A stretch of DNA of 64,000 bases from Floccularia luteovirens (Eukaryota; Basidiomycota; Agaricomycetes; Agaricales; Squamanitaceae), in contig VSJF01000016.1 in assembly GCA_009739215.1 (NCBI GenBank), forward strand, positions 62,001 through 126,000. Reading direction: 5' to 3'. A program made the translations under genes and the position numbers. Numbering within the stretch: the stretch's first letter is position 1; each line of letters opens with the position of its first letter. Positions 11,501-21,159 of the stretch are shown here, piece after piece. Below the pieces are notes generated by a model. That model did no database searches and was not told where the DNA came from. It saw only the letters and a program-made list of their open reading frames with translations.

Positions 11501-13400
11501 AGCAAACCGGGATTTGACGAAAAAAGAGAGTGGGGTAAAAGTTTGTTTAAAGTCCATTCCGGAGCTTGAGTTTCTGAGCTGACAAGGCGCTTCATAAGAG
11601 CAACCGCCTCTTCACAGGTTATGTTGGACTTGGTGAGCATGTTGTTCAGAATGGAGTATGTTTTGTGCAGACTCTCTTCTATCGGCAGCACATCTAACAC
11701 TGCAGCGATGGTAGAAATACCAGCCTGTAGTTCCACCACAGTCTCTGTTATTTTCCAGTACGCCTTTCGTGCATTGGTTTCGGAAGCATTTCGGTCAGCA
11801 TCTTCTTCAACTTCTGACTCTCCATCACTGTCAATATTTGATGGAAGGCGAGGCGAGAAATAAGCCCATGCCACAGGACGCCAAATCAGACAAACAAGAG
11901 CTCGGACGGAGTTTCGTTTGTGGCGCATTGTAAGGGAGAGCAAAGCTGTCATGATCCTCGTCATTCTGATATTGGTGCAAAGCTGAGATCCCAAGAGCAC
12001 AATGAGGCTTGCGATAACACTCAAAGCCCAAACAGGCCCTTGTGCGACATGAAGAGGTTCGGTTGCGACGAGGGTAGCTCGAAGAGTGCGCACGATGGGT
12101 GAGTCGGACGGCTTATCTATTCCTCTCTTTGGGGAATCTTGCGTGTTTGTAATGAAGCTAGTTGTAGCATTGGCAATGCGTGTATGCACATATGACCGGG
12201 GGATCGAAGTGCTTCCAATTACAAACCCACCAAGGGCATGACATGCTTGAGTCCGGAGGACGAGGGATTGAGAGAGCAAGCTGGAAAATATGGAAGGTAA
12301 TATGACAGTAAACGCCGGCACAAATGTGGATGGCTGGAAAATGCACAGGTCATGAATTGCCTGTAGAATTGTTATGAATATATTCCTCGTTTTAAGTGAG
12401 TATATGCACCTTGAGACCATCATTAGCAGACCCTTTCTTCCCTTCCTTGCCCAGTTCTCCCTCAATACCACGACGAATTGCGTTTGTGATACGGTCTCGA
12501 AGAGGAAGAAGCACCTCGCTGGGAAGCCTTTGAACTTGCAAGAGCCATATCGACAAAGAAAATGTCTTCCGGGCGTTTGGGGTAGGCAGCTTGGCTGAAA
12601 TGGGAATCGCTAAGACAGCTGTCATAATTTCTCGTAATTGTGCATCTATAATAACATTACATTAAATTAGAGTTCAACAATGAGGCATGACAGTGCCTAC
12701 CGTTGAACACGTTATGAATTGCTGGGATAGACAGCATGACTCCGAGTAGTTTAAGAACAGAATGACACGTCGTAGAAATATCCCGTGCATATTTTGCTTG
12801 TTCTGCGGTCATACCACATCTTTTCTTGGTAGGACTACTTTTCGGGGAAGGAAGTGATAAGATGGCTTCATCTTTGCATTCCTCTTCGTCCATTTTCGGT
12901 GGTATCCACGGTTCGTCTAGGACCCGTGTGATATCACGTACAACAGCGTTGACAAACGCCTGTGAATTTTTTCGGAGTGGTTGAAAAAGCGGCCAAGAAG
13001 CGTCAGCGTCAGTCGAGTCCAAAACAGAACCCCTGAGTCGAGCAGCCAATACATTGTAACCCTCAATAAGGTCGCGTAATGATGCGTCCAGTGTAAGGAG
13101 GAGAGACATTGGATAATCCAAGTAGTTGAGATTTACAAGAGGGTCTGCTGGTTCTGGGGTAACTTCGCGCTGTGCTTCGAGAGGTGGTGCGAGGAAGTCA
13201 TGTTGAATTTTTTTGAGAATGGATTTGACGGGGGTGTCCTTGGAGGAGATGGAGCGGGTGGATGATATTGTGGGTGATCCAAGGATATGATATTGATTTT
13301 TTGTTGACCATACCACGCGACTTTGAGCAGGTTTTGATGAGACACGGTTTTCCTTGTCAGTGCGATGAGCAGTGCTAGGCGGGGTAAGAAGAACAGACAT
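8564..13400 (-). CDS. RIF1: Rif1 replication-timing / telomere-associated protein
   Basis: Six exons on the minus strand: 13400-12701, 12645-12410, 12360-11317, 11262-10625, 10555-10120 and 10051-8564. They total 4542 nt, giving 1513 aa with all junctions in frame. The N-terminus (MSVLLTPPST) holds two candidate PP1/Glc7-docking motifs, RVVW at residues 28-31 and SILK at residues 60-63. Next comes the Rif1 N-terminal HEAT-repeat domain (about residues 125-1010, e.g. ALGGFV, CLIWRPVAWAY, MKRLVSS). The last ~480 residues are disordered, rich in SP/TP and KR clusters (SSRKRRR, FRKRKRAF, KRRRSDS), fitting CDK-regulated chromatin proteins. Known Rif1 proteins recruit PP1 to oppose DDK at origins and act at telomeres and double-strand breaks. 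I chose ATG 13400 because the frame further upstream runs through two MCB boxes and begins at the stop of the neighbouring relic. The 5' half is duplicated almost perfectly at 62834-64000. Confidence 0.88.
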
Positions 13401-13486
13401 AGTTAGTTCACCAGCTTTGACGAGTCTTCCAAGACTCGCTGAAGGCACGGTAACACTCTGTGACGCGAGTACAATGTGACACTTAA

Positions 13487-13504
13487 ACGCGTTTGTTGAC
13501 GCGT
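13487..13504 (-). promoter_or_regulatory. two MCB (ACGCGT) boxes upstream of RIF1
   Basis: Two perfect palindromic ACGCGT hexamers lie at 13487-13492 and 13499-13504, 87-104 bp upstream of the proposed RIF1 start. ACGCGT is the MluI cell-cycle box bound by MBF-type factors in yeasts and drives G1/S genes. Clustering of two at this distance suggests S-phase-linked transcription. The hexamers are seen directly; regulation is inferred. A third, imperfect GACGCGA occurs at about 13462. Confidence 0.6.
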
Positions 13505-13550
13505 TGTTTGTATCTGTGGCCTTGTGCTTTCTCTCATTGCCGTATACATG

Positions 13551-13558
13551 TGACGTCA
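13551..13558. promoter_or_regulatory. TGACGTCA (CRE/ATF-type) palindrome upstream of RIF1
   Basis: A perfect 8-bp ATF/CREB palindrome lies about 150 bp upstream of the RIF1 ATG and directly beyond the stop of the FAD-oxidoreductase relic. The same site is at 62676-62683 in the right arm. Binding is inferred from the motif only. Confidence 0.4.
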
Positions 13559-13559
13559 T

Positions 13560-14735
13560 CTACACCCTACAGATCTTGCCTGCAAAACTCGTCCATCTTT
13601 CGCTACCAACTGCTGGGCCTGAACGTTGAACATTCGGAACTATAAACAAATCCGTAGGATCATATTTTGCTTTGATCTTACTTAATCTTCCGTAATGCGG
13701 ACCAAAGAATGTTCTTAGAAGTTGCCTTTACTTCGACCCGATAGTTGTTCCAATAAAGGTAGCTGCTTTTCCTTGAATCTTTTCTAATTCTCATCCACAG
13801 ATTCTTTCTCGTTTAATTCATTCATTACTTTTTCCTTCAATAGTCAATTATCAGCCCTTTTTACAAGTTTCGTTCCCGGCAAACACCCAACATAAGTTTT
13901 TACCTTCCTCCATCCAAGGTGAACCGCACTTCGGATATCAGCATTTTCCGCCACCCGACCTACATCAATGAAGGACTTTGAAGTAGTATGCGAGGGAAAT
14001 AAACAAACAAGATTTCCAAGGATACTTGGTTATTGAACAGCTAAATTCGATCATCGCATTATGTACAACCAAAGACATACTTCTTTGTTCCCACTTTAAA
14101 CAGTTCACTATATATTCTTCGGATATTTGCCAGGTCTTCATATGCTGAAGGCGGTATCAAACGAGACCCAATGATATAATCTTCCGAGGACTCTCCATCT
14201 GGCCGATAAAGCAAATCATTAATATCAGCAATAAATACTTTTTGTTTCACCAACACCCCAACAATCGCCCCTATGTCGTTAATAAAAGGTTGAAAGAGCT
14301 CAGTCACTCCTGAAGCACTGACATCAGGCAGGAATGTCAAAACAGCCATAGTAGGCACGCCCCTCTCTGCTAAAGCGCCTGTCGACGTAACGAAGAAGTA
14401 TTGTCCATAGTAACGGTACGAATCCAGGTCGAAGATGTGCTTGGCATGCACTTCAGCTACTTCTGACATAGATTCCAAAGTCTTAGCAGTGATAGTTGTT
14501 ATGCAAGCTGTTCTAGCGAACAGCCCCCAGCCAGACCCTTACAAAACTCCACTGTCGGCACAGCCCTAACTAGCCTACCACCAACGGAAGAGTTAAACGC
14601 ATCCCACTTGGCCACCGAAGGGAAACCACGACTGCCTGGTGTATTCCTGCAATGCTTTTTCACAACTGGAACTTGCAGTTCCGCACCCAAGTCTGAGAGT
14701 ATAAACGATGGGAGGTAGCAAAATATAAGAAACAT
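13560..14735 (-). pseudogene. FAD-linked (BBE/PCMH-type) oxidoreductase relic, left copy
   Basis: The N-terminal frame (14735-14499) has a hydrophobic start and the family signature CRNTPGSRGFPS followed by WDAFNSSVGGRL and a VPTVEFC block, as in secreted FAD-linked oxidases. It stops after 78 codons. A second frame (14478-14059) resumes with SMSEVAEVHAKHIFDL and other parts of the C-terminal half. Short downstream pieces (GRVAENADIRSAV; YDPTDLFIVPN; GSERW) match the extreme C-terminus of the family and end at a TAG directly beyond the RIF1 upstream region. The FAD-binding core expected between the first two pieces is missing, so the enzyme cannot be active. The identical lesions occur in the right-arm copy. 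Confidence 0.75.
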
Positions 14736-14950
14736 TTAGTTGTTCAAGGGAATCGCAGACTCATTCTTCCCTAATCGCAATCGATTTTTTTTTTTGACAA
14801 CAGCGACAACTATGTACAGTACTAGAAAACACTGATTCCAATTGACCAGTAAACATTGGTATTAATTAGCGTAGACATGGTATATAACATTCGGGGCAGA
14901 TATCATGCATAGTTAAATGGAAGTAATGAGATATCGAAAGCACAATTTAC

Positions 14951-15658
14951 TTATTCTGATTCATTGCGAGGGCCATAATCATAACCTGTCACCGTGTATT
15001 TACGGCCAGGTGGGGCCACAACGTCCCAATCCAATAGATGGCCTTGGGGACCGTTATTCACTGGTAAGTCCCCGTGTATCATTACTGAACTGGGATTAAT
15101 ATCCCCGTGCTTTAGACCAGCTTTATCAAGCGCTGCCAGAGCTAAGCACCAAATTCAACTGTCAGAGAGAGTATAGTGTAGGTAGGTGTAGGTAGGGATA
15201 TTATAGCTACTCGGCCACTCACCAATCAAACCACCCCTCCACACTTGAATCAGCCCAAGTCCAGTCCGTAGGTTGGATAAATATAAAGGAACTTATAAAA
15301 GTCGTCAAACATACCCGCGAACACACATTCTCTTCGAGAGGCTGCGGCTTCGGCTGTGGTCTGGGCAGCATGCGAACTTTGACCAGGTCTAAATCAGCAC
15401 TTTGCATCCATGTTAGAACGTCGACATGTGGATTGCCAGAGAGGGTCAAGGAAGGAGTCCCATCCGAAGACTCTGTGAGGTAGATAACGTCATAACCATC
15501 AAGTTCTGACCTTATTTCAATGGGGTCCAGCATATCCTCCATCATATCGAATATCATTCTTTGGATGATGTCGCCCATTATGGAAGTGTGTGGTGCTGCT
15601 TTACGTGTGCCTATAAGTAGTTTCTGCTTACGTAGCTTCTTTAAAAGGGCCTTGTCAC
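14951..15658 (-). pseudogene. protein-kinase-like fragment (FunK1-type?), left copy
   Basis: A minus-strand frame (KALLKKLRKQK to about EENVCSR, roughly 15658-15320) is followed, after one or two introns, by LKHGDINPSSVMIHGD and GHLLDWDVVAP, then a stop at about 14952. HGDINPSSVMI fits a kinase catalytic loop (HxD....N) and LLDWDVV fits the DFG strand, as in fungal FunK1-like kinases. The ATP-binding N-lobe is not recognisable, and the 5' end is the duplication breakpoint fused to retrotransposon DNA. The family assignment is tentative; a degenerate phosphotransferase is an alternative. Confidence 0.45.
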
Positions 15659-18361
15659 CGACCTTTTCCAAAAGAAGCCGAAAATCGATCAGAAATCCCT
15701 GGAGAGCGCATCATGAGTAATGTTTGGGGACCCACACATATAGAATCCATCAGAAAATGGAGATATTATATTTCTTTCACAGATGACAGCACTCAATACA
15801 GCACAGTTTTATTTTTACAATCAAAAGACAAAGCATTCAGCAAAATATGTGACTACTGCCTAAAAATAGAACAGAAACATGGTCGATTCCCCAAATACCT
15901 TCGATTTGACAATGGCAAAGAACTAATCAACAACAAACTCAGAGAATGGACAGCACAACGAGGTATAACCATTGAAGCAACAGCCCCATACTCACCTTCC
16001 CAAAATGGTGTTGCAGAACGATTTAATCGGACATATCTAGAATTAGCGTGGGCAATGTTAATTGAGAAGAACTTGCCAACATTCCTATGGGACGAAGCAG
16101 TTGCACATGCTGCATACTTATGTAATCGCGCACCAACACGCACACTTGAAGGAAGAACACCTTATGAGGCATGGACAGGCAAAAAACCAAACATCTCACA
16201 TTTGTGAGAATTCAGTTGTGATGTATGGGTCCTAAACGAGCTAAACAAATCAAAATTAGGACCGAAATCATCAAAAATGACTTTTGTAGGCTTTATTGAT
16301 GGATCTAAATCCATTCGCTACTATGATCCCAAAACTCGCACCATCAAAGTCTCACGAAACATAATGTTCAACAAAAATGAAGAACCACAAGAAATCGAAA
16401 TCATCACAGACTTACCAGGTTTGCGAACTGAAGGGGAGCTACAACCCCACAACAATTACAATCGATCCACTTCACAAACCTCCTCACATGATGACAAAGA
16501 CCTAAAAACTTTGTCACACCACTTAGATGAACTCCCACTAACTACATATCCTCCAAGACAACTTCGACAAACCAATCGAGTTAATTACAGGGACCTAGGC
16601 AACCCCTGGAGACGAAAACACGAAAATAGAACACAGGAAACAGGCCCACCTGATATTACTAGGCCCACAGCCAGCTCGACAGCAAAGGCATCACCTAAAC
16701 ATAGAACAACAATCGCGATTGATGAAATCCTTGAGGAAACTTTTGTTTTCTCAGCCCTGGAAAATCGAGATCAAGATGACTTACCCAAATCAATCGACGA
16801 TGCATTAAATGGTCCTGAAAAGGACAATTGGAGAAAAGCCGTGAACGATGAACTCAATTTATTAGCAGAGAAGAAAACATGGACATTAACAGAATTACCG
16901 AAAGAACATGAAACAATAGGGAACAAGTGGGTATTTACCCTCAAAAAGGATCACAAAGGAAACATTATACGTTACAAGGCACGACTCGTCGCACAAGGCT
17001 TCTCACAAAAGCCAGGAATGGACTACACTGAAAATGGCACATTTGCCCCTGTCATGCGATTCGAGACACTACGAACGATGCTTGCACAAGCAGCTATTAA
17101 CGATCTAAAGTTACGGCAACTTGACGTGAAGGGAGCTTACCTTAATGGGAAACTCACAGAAGATATCTACATGAAGCAACCGCCCGGATTCAATGATGGA
17201 ATGGAACGCGTTTGCAAGTTAAACAAATCTATTTATGGACTTAAACAAGCCGGAAACGTTTGGAACAAAGAGTTCAATGATGCAATGACAAACGAACTTG
17301 GATTCACGCAGCTAAAAACGGACTATTGCTGCTATTTACGAACGCACTCAAATGGATACCACGAATCGATTGTTCTCGTTTGGGTCGACGACCTAATTAT
17401 CTTTGCCCAAAATAAAGAAGATCTTGATCGCGTCGAATGTGAACTTTCATCAAAATTCGAAATTAATAGTCTCGGCGAGCCCTCTATTTTACTAGGACTC
17501 AAGATTTCACAAAACAATCATATCATTTCTCTTTCACAAACTCACTACATCGATTCTCTACTGAAGAAGTTTGGACTAGAAGATGCGAACCCTGTCTCTA
17601 CACCTTTAGATACAAATACAAACCTCGATGACGAAACTGAAGGGAATGATGAAGGAAATGACAAGGGAATGGGTATCTATGCTACACTAATTGGATCATT
17701 GATGTATGCTGCTATAGGAACACGTCCAGACATAGCATACGCGGTTCAGAAACTTGCGCAGTTCACGCAGAACCCTAAACCGAAACACTGGACAGCCGTT
17801 AAACGCATTTTTCGATACCTAAAGGGGACAAGAACTCACGCGTTAACATACGGAGGTCTCGATGAAGACAGTGAAAACGATCCCATCACATTCTGTGATG
17901 CCGACTGGGCTTCAGATTCGGATCGAAAATCCATCAGTGGGTACATTACCCTAATTGCAGGAGGAGCCGTCGCATGGAGTTCGAAGAAACAAAATTCTGT
18001 AGCACTATCCACAGCCGAAGCGGAATATGTGGCAGGAACGCACACTGCAAAACAAGTATTATGGCACCGCTCGCTATTCAACGAACTCCACATACCTCAA
18101 TCAACGTGCTCGGAAATTCTCTCAGACAATAGAGCTGCCGTTGCGATCGCGCACCACCCAGAATTTCATGCACGAACGAAACATTTCGACATCGCGTTGC
18201 ACTTCCTTCGAGATCTCGTTCAAAAAGAGACAATCGAGATAACTTACATATCGACACACGAAAATCTCGCAGACATCCTAACAAAGGCCTTACCAAGAAA
18301 GGTACACGAAGATCTCACTTACGAGATTGGAGTAATACCCAACCAAGGGGGAGTGTTGTAG
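15659..18361 (+). pseudogene. copia Pol polyprotein remnant (IN-RT-RNaseH)
   Basis: The frame is open from the junction. Integrase: NVWGP stands where the family has DVWGP, so the first catalytic Asp is Asn (codon 15719-15721). FTDDSTQ follows, then the second acidic site in RFDNGKE and the third in NGVAERFNRT. A TGA at 16205-16207 (HL*EF, where HLREFGCDVWV is usual) interrupts the frame, fitting a CGA to TGA change. The frame then reopens: TFVGFIDGSKSIRYYD, RT with GNKWVFTLKKD, LDVKGAYLNG, YGLKQAG and the VWVDDLI active site, then RNase H with DADWASD, STAEAEYVA and SDNRAA. It ends GVIPNQGGVL at the TAG overlapping the LTR start by 8 bp. Truncation, stop and catalytic change all argue it is dead. 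Confidence 0.9.
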
Positions 18362-18600
18362 GTAGTAACGCGCAGTAGATAGCAACGCGCAGCCTTACTC
18401 AAAGGCTGCGCCCCATGTAGCGCCTTGCATAGCGCATCCTTATGTAGCGCCTAACACTGCTTATCAGTGCTTGGGTATTATATTTATTAGAACAGCCAAA
18501 AAGCTATAACATTCATTAGTATTTAAGTAGCTACATAACGCGTAGTCTACATAATTATTACATTCGTTTTATCTGTTAGCTTCCCTCCAACTGCACCTCA
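18354..18600 (+). repeat. 3' LTR of the copia element (end approximate)
   Basis: It starts TGTTGTAGG directly after the polypurine tract, as LTRs do. The first ~100 bp hold repeated GTAGCGCC/CATAGCGC-like words, followed by AT-rich sequence. No matching LTR is seen elsewhere in the window, so the CA end was not located. Confidence 0.6.
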
Positions 18601-19961
18601 TTCAATATACATTTATCGTTGTACTATTAGTATTTAGAACCTCATAATTAATGACAATATTAGTATTATTTTGCAACATCTTCTATGTCTTTATTGTGTC
18701 TTTACAAAGAAAAAGATGTCTTTTAAAGAAAATGGACCTAGCTTTCCAAAGACAATCATCTTTGACGCTTTAGGTTCTTTATATGTCTTTTTACATCTTT
18801 TTTGTCTTTGGAAAGACGAAAAAGACATGTTCAAAGTCCGTGCATTTTTGCTGATGCACGCAGTGGTAGATTCGAACCGACGAGAGATTTACAAGTTTCA
18901 GGTATGTTTTCTCTCTGCGTTGTCCATACAACTGTCTCCGAGTGGACTAAAGTACAACCTAAGAATTATGATTGCGCAGACAATTGCTCATATTAAGATC
19001 AGAAAACTCCAGGCATCCTGTCACCAAAAAAATTTGTCGACGTTCAATTGTTGCTGAGCAAACGTAAACTCCCCTAAACCTTCGAATTATTAGATCTGCC
19101 GCTGCGAGGCACAATGCATGCGCAGGGGAGATGCATACATTATACGTCAAGATCCAAATTTCCGACAGGGATTGATCAAGCGAGTCGTCTGCATCCAATG
19201 AGCAGACCCTGGACAGACTAAACGTGACGTACTAGCAACTCCGAGTGTTGAACTTGGCAGTGTCCTGCATACTTATAACTTATAAGTGGTAATACATTGA
19301 CAGTCTCCCAAAGTCCCTGCTGCATGGAATAATTTGGGACTTATGTTCAACAATTCCAACACTAGATAAGTAGTATACCATTCCCCTGATTCTGGGAGCT
19401 ATGTTTCAACATCATAGATTCGTTCATCACGCCAATCATCTATTGTATAGGGCCTGTACACTATTATTTGACTTCGCAATGCCAATTAGGTACGACTATG
19501 AAGGGGTTATCTAACCTCTACAATGATTACAAACATTACACCTTCTAATGCGAAGATGTCCTGTTATAGTTTCATGTAGCTCCTTTAGCCTCCTCAGATG
19601 GTCAGTGAATGCAATTATCATCTCGCCGTTGGTATATTTACACTATCTGGTTACTGGTGACAGGATGCTTGGAATAAGCAATGGTCGGCGCGACATATAC
19701 TACCACATCCTACGGTGCTCAAATGGATAGGGGTTTCATGCATGCATGACCTCCTTGCTTAGTTCTTATTCCAACATACTTACTGTCGTTACGTTCGGGA
19801 GGGCCGACAAAACTCCTGAGTACAGTATTCATGGAACTTAGAGCTGCATTCCAAGAGGTCTGAATATAACTCCAAATCGTATAAATACGAGAGGTTCTTC
19901 TAGTTGTTTCTACAGTAAACTTTCAAGTTCTACACCGAACAAAGCAACAACTCTCTTCTCA
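18601..19961. other. no gene recognised; contains hairpin-forming A/T-rich segment
   Basis: The ORF at 18671-19057 is low-complexity AAAGACA/TGTCTTT-type sequence and is not convincing as a gene. The region from 19060 to 19961 shows no splice-consistent coding; the last ~100 bp has the CT-rich look of a promoter for the gene starting at 19962. Confidence 0.5.
18742..18828. repeat. nested short inverted repeats (CTTTCCAAAGACAA etc.)
   Basis: CTTTCCAAAGACAA at 18742-18755 is exactly complementary to 18802-18815. ATGTCTTTTT at 18783-18792 is complementary to AAAAAGACAT at 18819-18828. Further TGTCTTT words lie at 18686-18730. The segment could fold into a hairpin or be the remnant of a small inverted-repeat element. 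Confidence 0.5.
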
Positions 19962-21159
19962 ATGGCATCTGTCAGCAGAACTCTCACCATTCAATGGGCC
20001 GGCCTCTCACAAGTAAGGGTCTATCAGCAAACAATGTCTTCATACACAGTCTTATATTCGAGCAGTTCACCAGGATCCTTTTTTGCTTCCAAAAAATCAA
20101 GCGCAATGAACTTGCCATGGACCAGGCATATGTCGCATGGTCAGTTTATGTTATTTTTCGAGTTGCAAACGATCTCACCATATGCTTGTGCATAATATAG
20201 GAAAGTTATTGACTGCAGACCCGGAAGTGAGTTGTATAAAGAAACAAACGCCTAACAGTGACTGACCTGATGCATAGATGGAACTGCAACCATCACATAC
20301 TCTGGTCGCATTGGTTTTGCCCAGAGTGAACTCGTCAGTCTTTTGTTGGCACATTATTATTCTCCATCAAAACTCAAGGTGTCTCAAGGACTCTGGCAAC
20401 ATTGTTAAAGGAACAGTCTTCCAGGAAGTTCCTGTATGTGGTTTTTCTCAATGAGCAGTACATCAAGGTTCCTAATGCATTTCGTCAGCTCGGAACCCTT
20501 AGTCGTCTCGAGACGAGTTCGGATGGCCTCAATGTCTGGGCTGATCCCAAGAAGGATGCCAGCTACGGTACCTTGATCAAGGCAAAGAACGCCACTTCCA
20601 TGAGACAGGACATGAGTGTAGGCAAGTCGTGCAACATGTGACACCGTTAGAACAAGCTGAAGAGTTCAGTACAGGAACTTTGTCCGGTGACAGGACTGGG
20701 TATACTGTCTACGAACCCATGTTCTACTGGAAGGGCGTAGGGTACAGAACTGTTCCTTATGTTCCTATAAATACTGACTTGAATTCATTCGAATTTTATA
20801 GAAGCAACATGACCATCGAGGCAGACTTCCACCCCACCTTGTTGGCCTACGTTGGTCTCGAATACAGACGTAAGCTATCGCATGATTGGCGTCTTCTATC
20901 TTCTAACATATTGCTTGTGACAGAGAACGAGTTGATGAATGCCGACCTGACGGATGAGAGTCCCATCTACAACCAGAACCTGTCCAAGCTCGGTAGTAAG
21001 CACCTATCCTATTTAGTTGTGTGTGACATTTATTAAAACTGTTTGTAGATAACACGACTCTGCGTTTCTCTGAGAAAGATCAGGTAAGTAAAACAGATAT
21101 ATGAATTTTGGTTACGACTGAAGTTGCTGTAGGGTGGATTCCAACTCGTCCGTGTCTAA
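19962..21159 (+). CDS. orphan multi-exon protein, function unknown
   Basis: I do not recognise this gene. Splice-consistent exons are 19962-20012, 20066-20139, 20201-20226, 20278-20333, 20389-~20430, ~20460-20611, ~20647-20873, ~20925-20992, ~21050-21084 and ~21134-21159. Joined text runs in frame through MASVSRTLTIQWAGLSQ, KRNELAMDQAYVAWKVIDC, TATITYSGRIGFAQSEL, SGNIVKGTVFQEVP, VPNAFRQLGTLSRLE, YTVYEPMFYWKGVGYRTVPY, NMTIEADFHPTLLAYVGLEY and GGFQLVRV. No signal peptide or membrane segment is evident; the composition suggests a cytosolic, mostly beta protein of about 250 aa. The gap near 20431-20459 is too short (25-32 nt) for a normal intron, so either that junction is misread or the gene has begun to decay. 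Related proteins would be expected only in Agaricomycetes. Confidence 0.6.

Larger units (their letters stand above)
12234..15658. repeat. left arm of ≥3.4-kb inverted duplication
   Basis: The reverse complement of this segment matches 60576-64000 base for base wherever I compared it (position left + position right = 76234, so no net indels). One substitution was noticed: 15410 versus 60824, which changes Trp to Arg in the kinase-like fragment. The arm holds the first exons of RIF1, the FAD-oxidoreductase relic and the kinase-like fragment. Its outer end is not visible because the right arm is cut off by the window edge. The inner end at 15658 is the junction with the truncated copia element. 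Confidence 0.95.
15659..18600 (+). mobile_element. 5'-truncated Ty1/copia LTR retrotransposon
   Basis: The element begins abruptly in the integrase region at the inverted-duplication junction. No 5' LTR, primer binding site, Gag, protease or zinc-knuckle segment is present. It runs through the integrase core, reverse transcriptase and RNase H to a polypurine tract (AAGGGGGAG, 18345-18353) and the start of a 3' LTR at 18354. The 3' boundary cannot be fixed without a 5' LTR to compare, so 18600 is an estimate. Gene order IN-RT-RH identifies copia rather than gypsy. It is not autonomous. Confidence 0.88.

Noticed and set aside
13401..13559. N-terminal extension of RIF1 (frame open to an ATG at 13559, start MTSHVYGNERK)
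   Set aside because: The extension would place both ACGCGT boxes inside coding sequence, begins directly at the neighbour's stop, and has no conserved look; ATG 13400 (MSVLLTPPST) fits better.
16205..16207. Stop in copia Pol as a programmed readthrough site
   Set aside because: The stop lies inside the conserved HLREFGCDVWV block rather than between Gag and Pol, and the element is truncated and has a catalytic change.
18671..19057. 128-codon frame after the copia LTR
   Set aside because: It consists of low-complexity AAAGACA/TGTCTTT sequence with no homology pattern.
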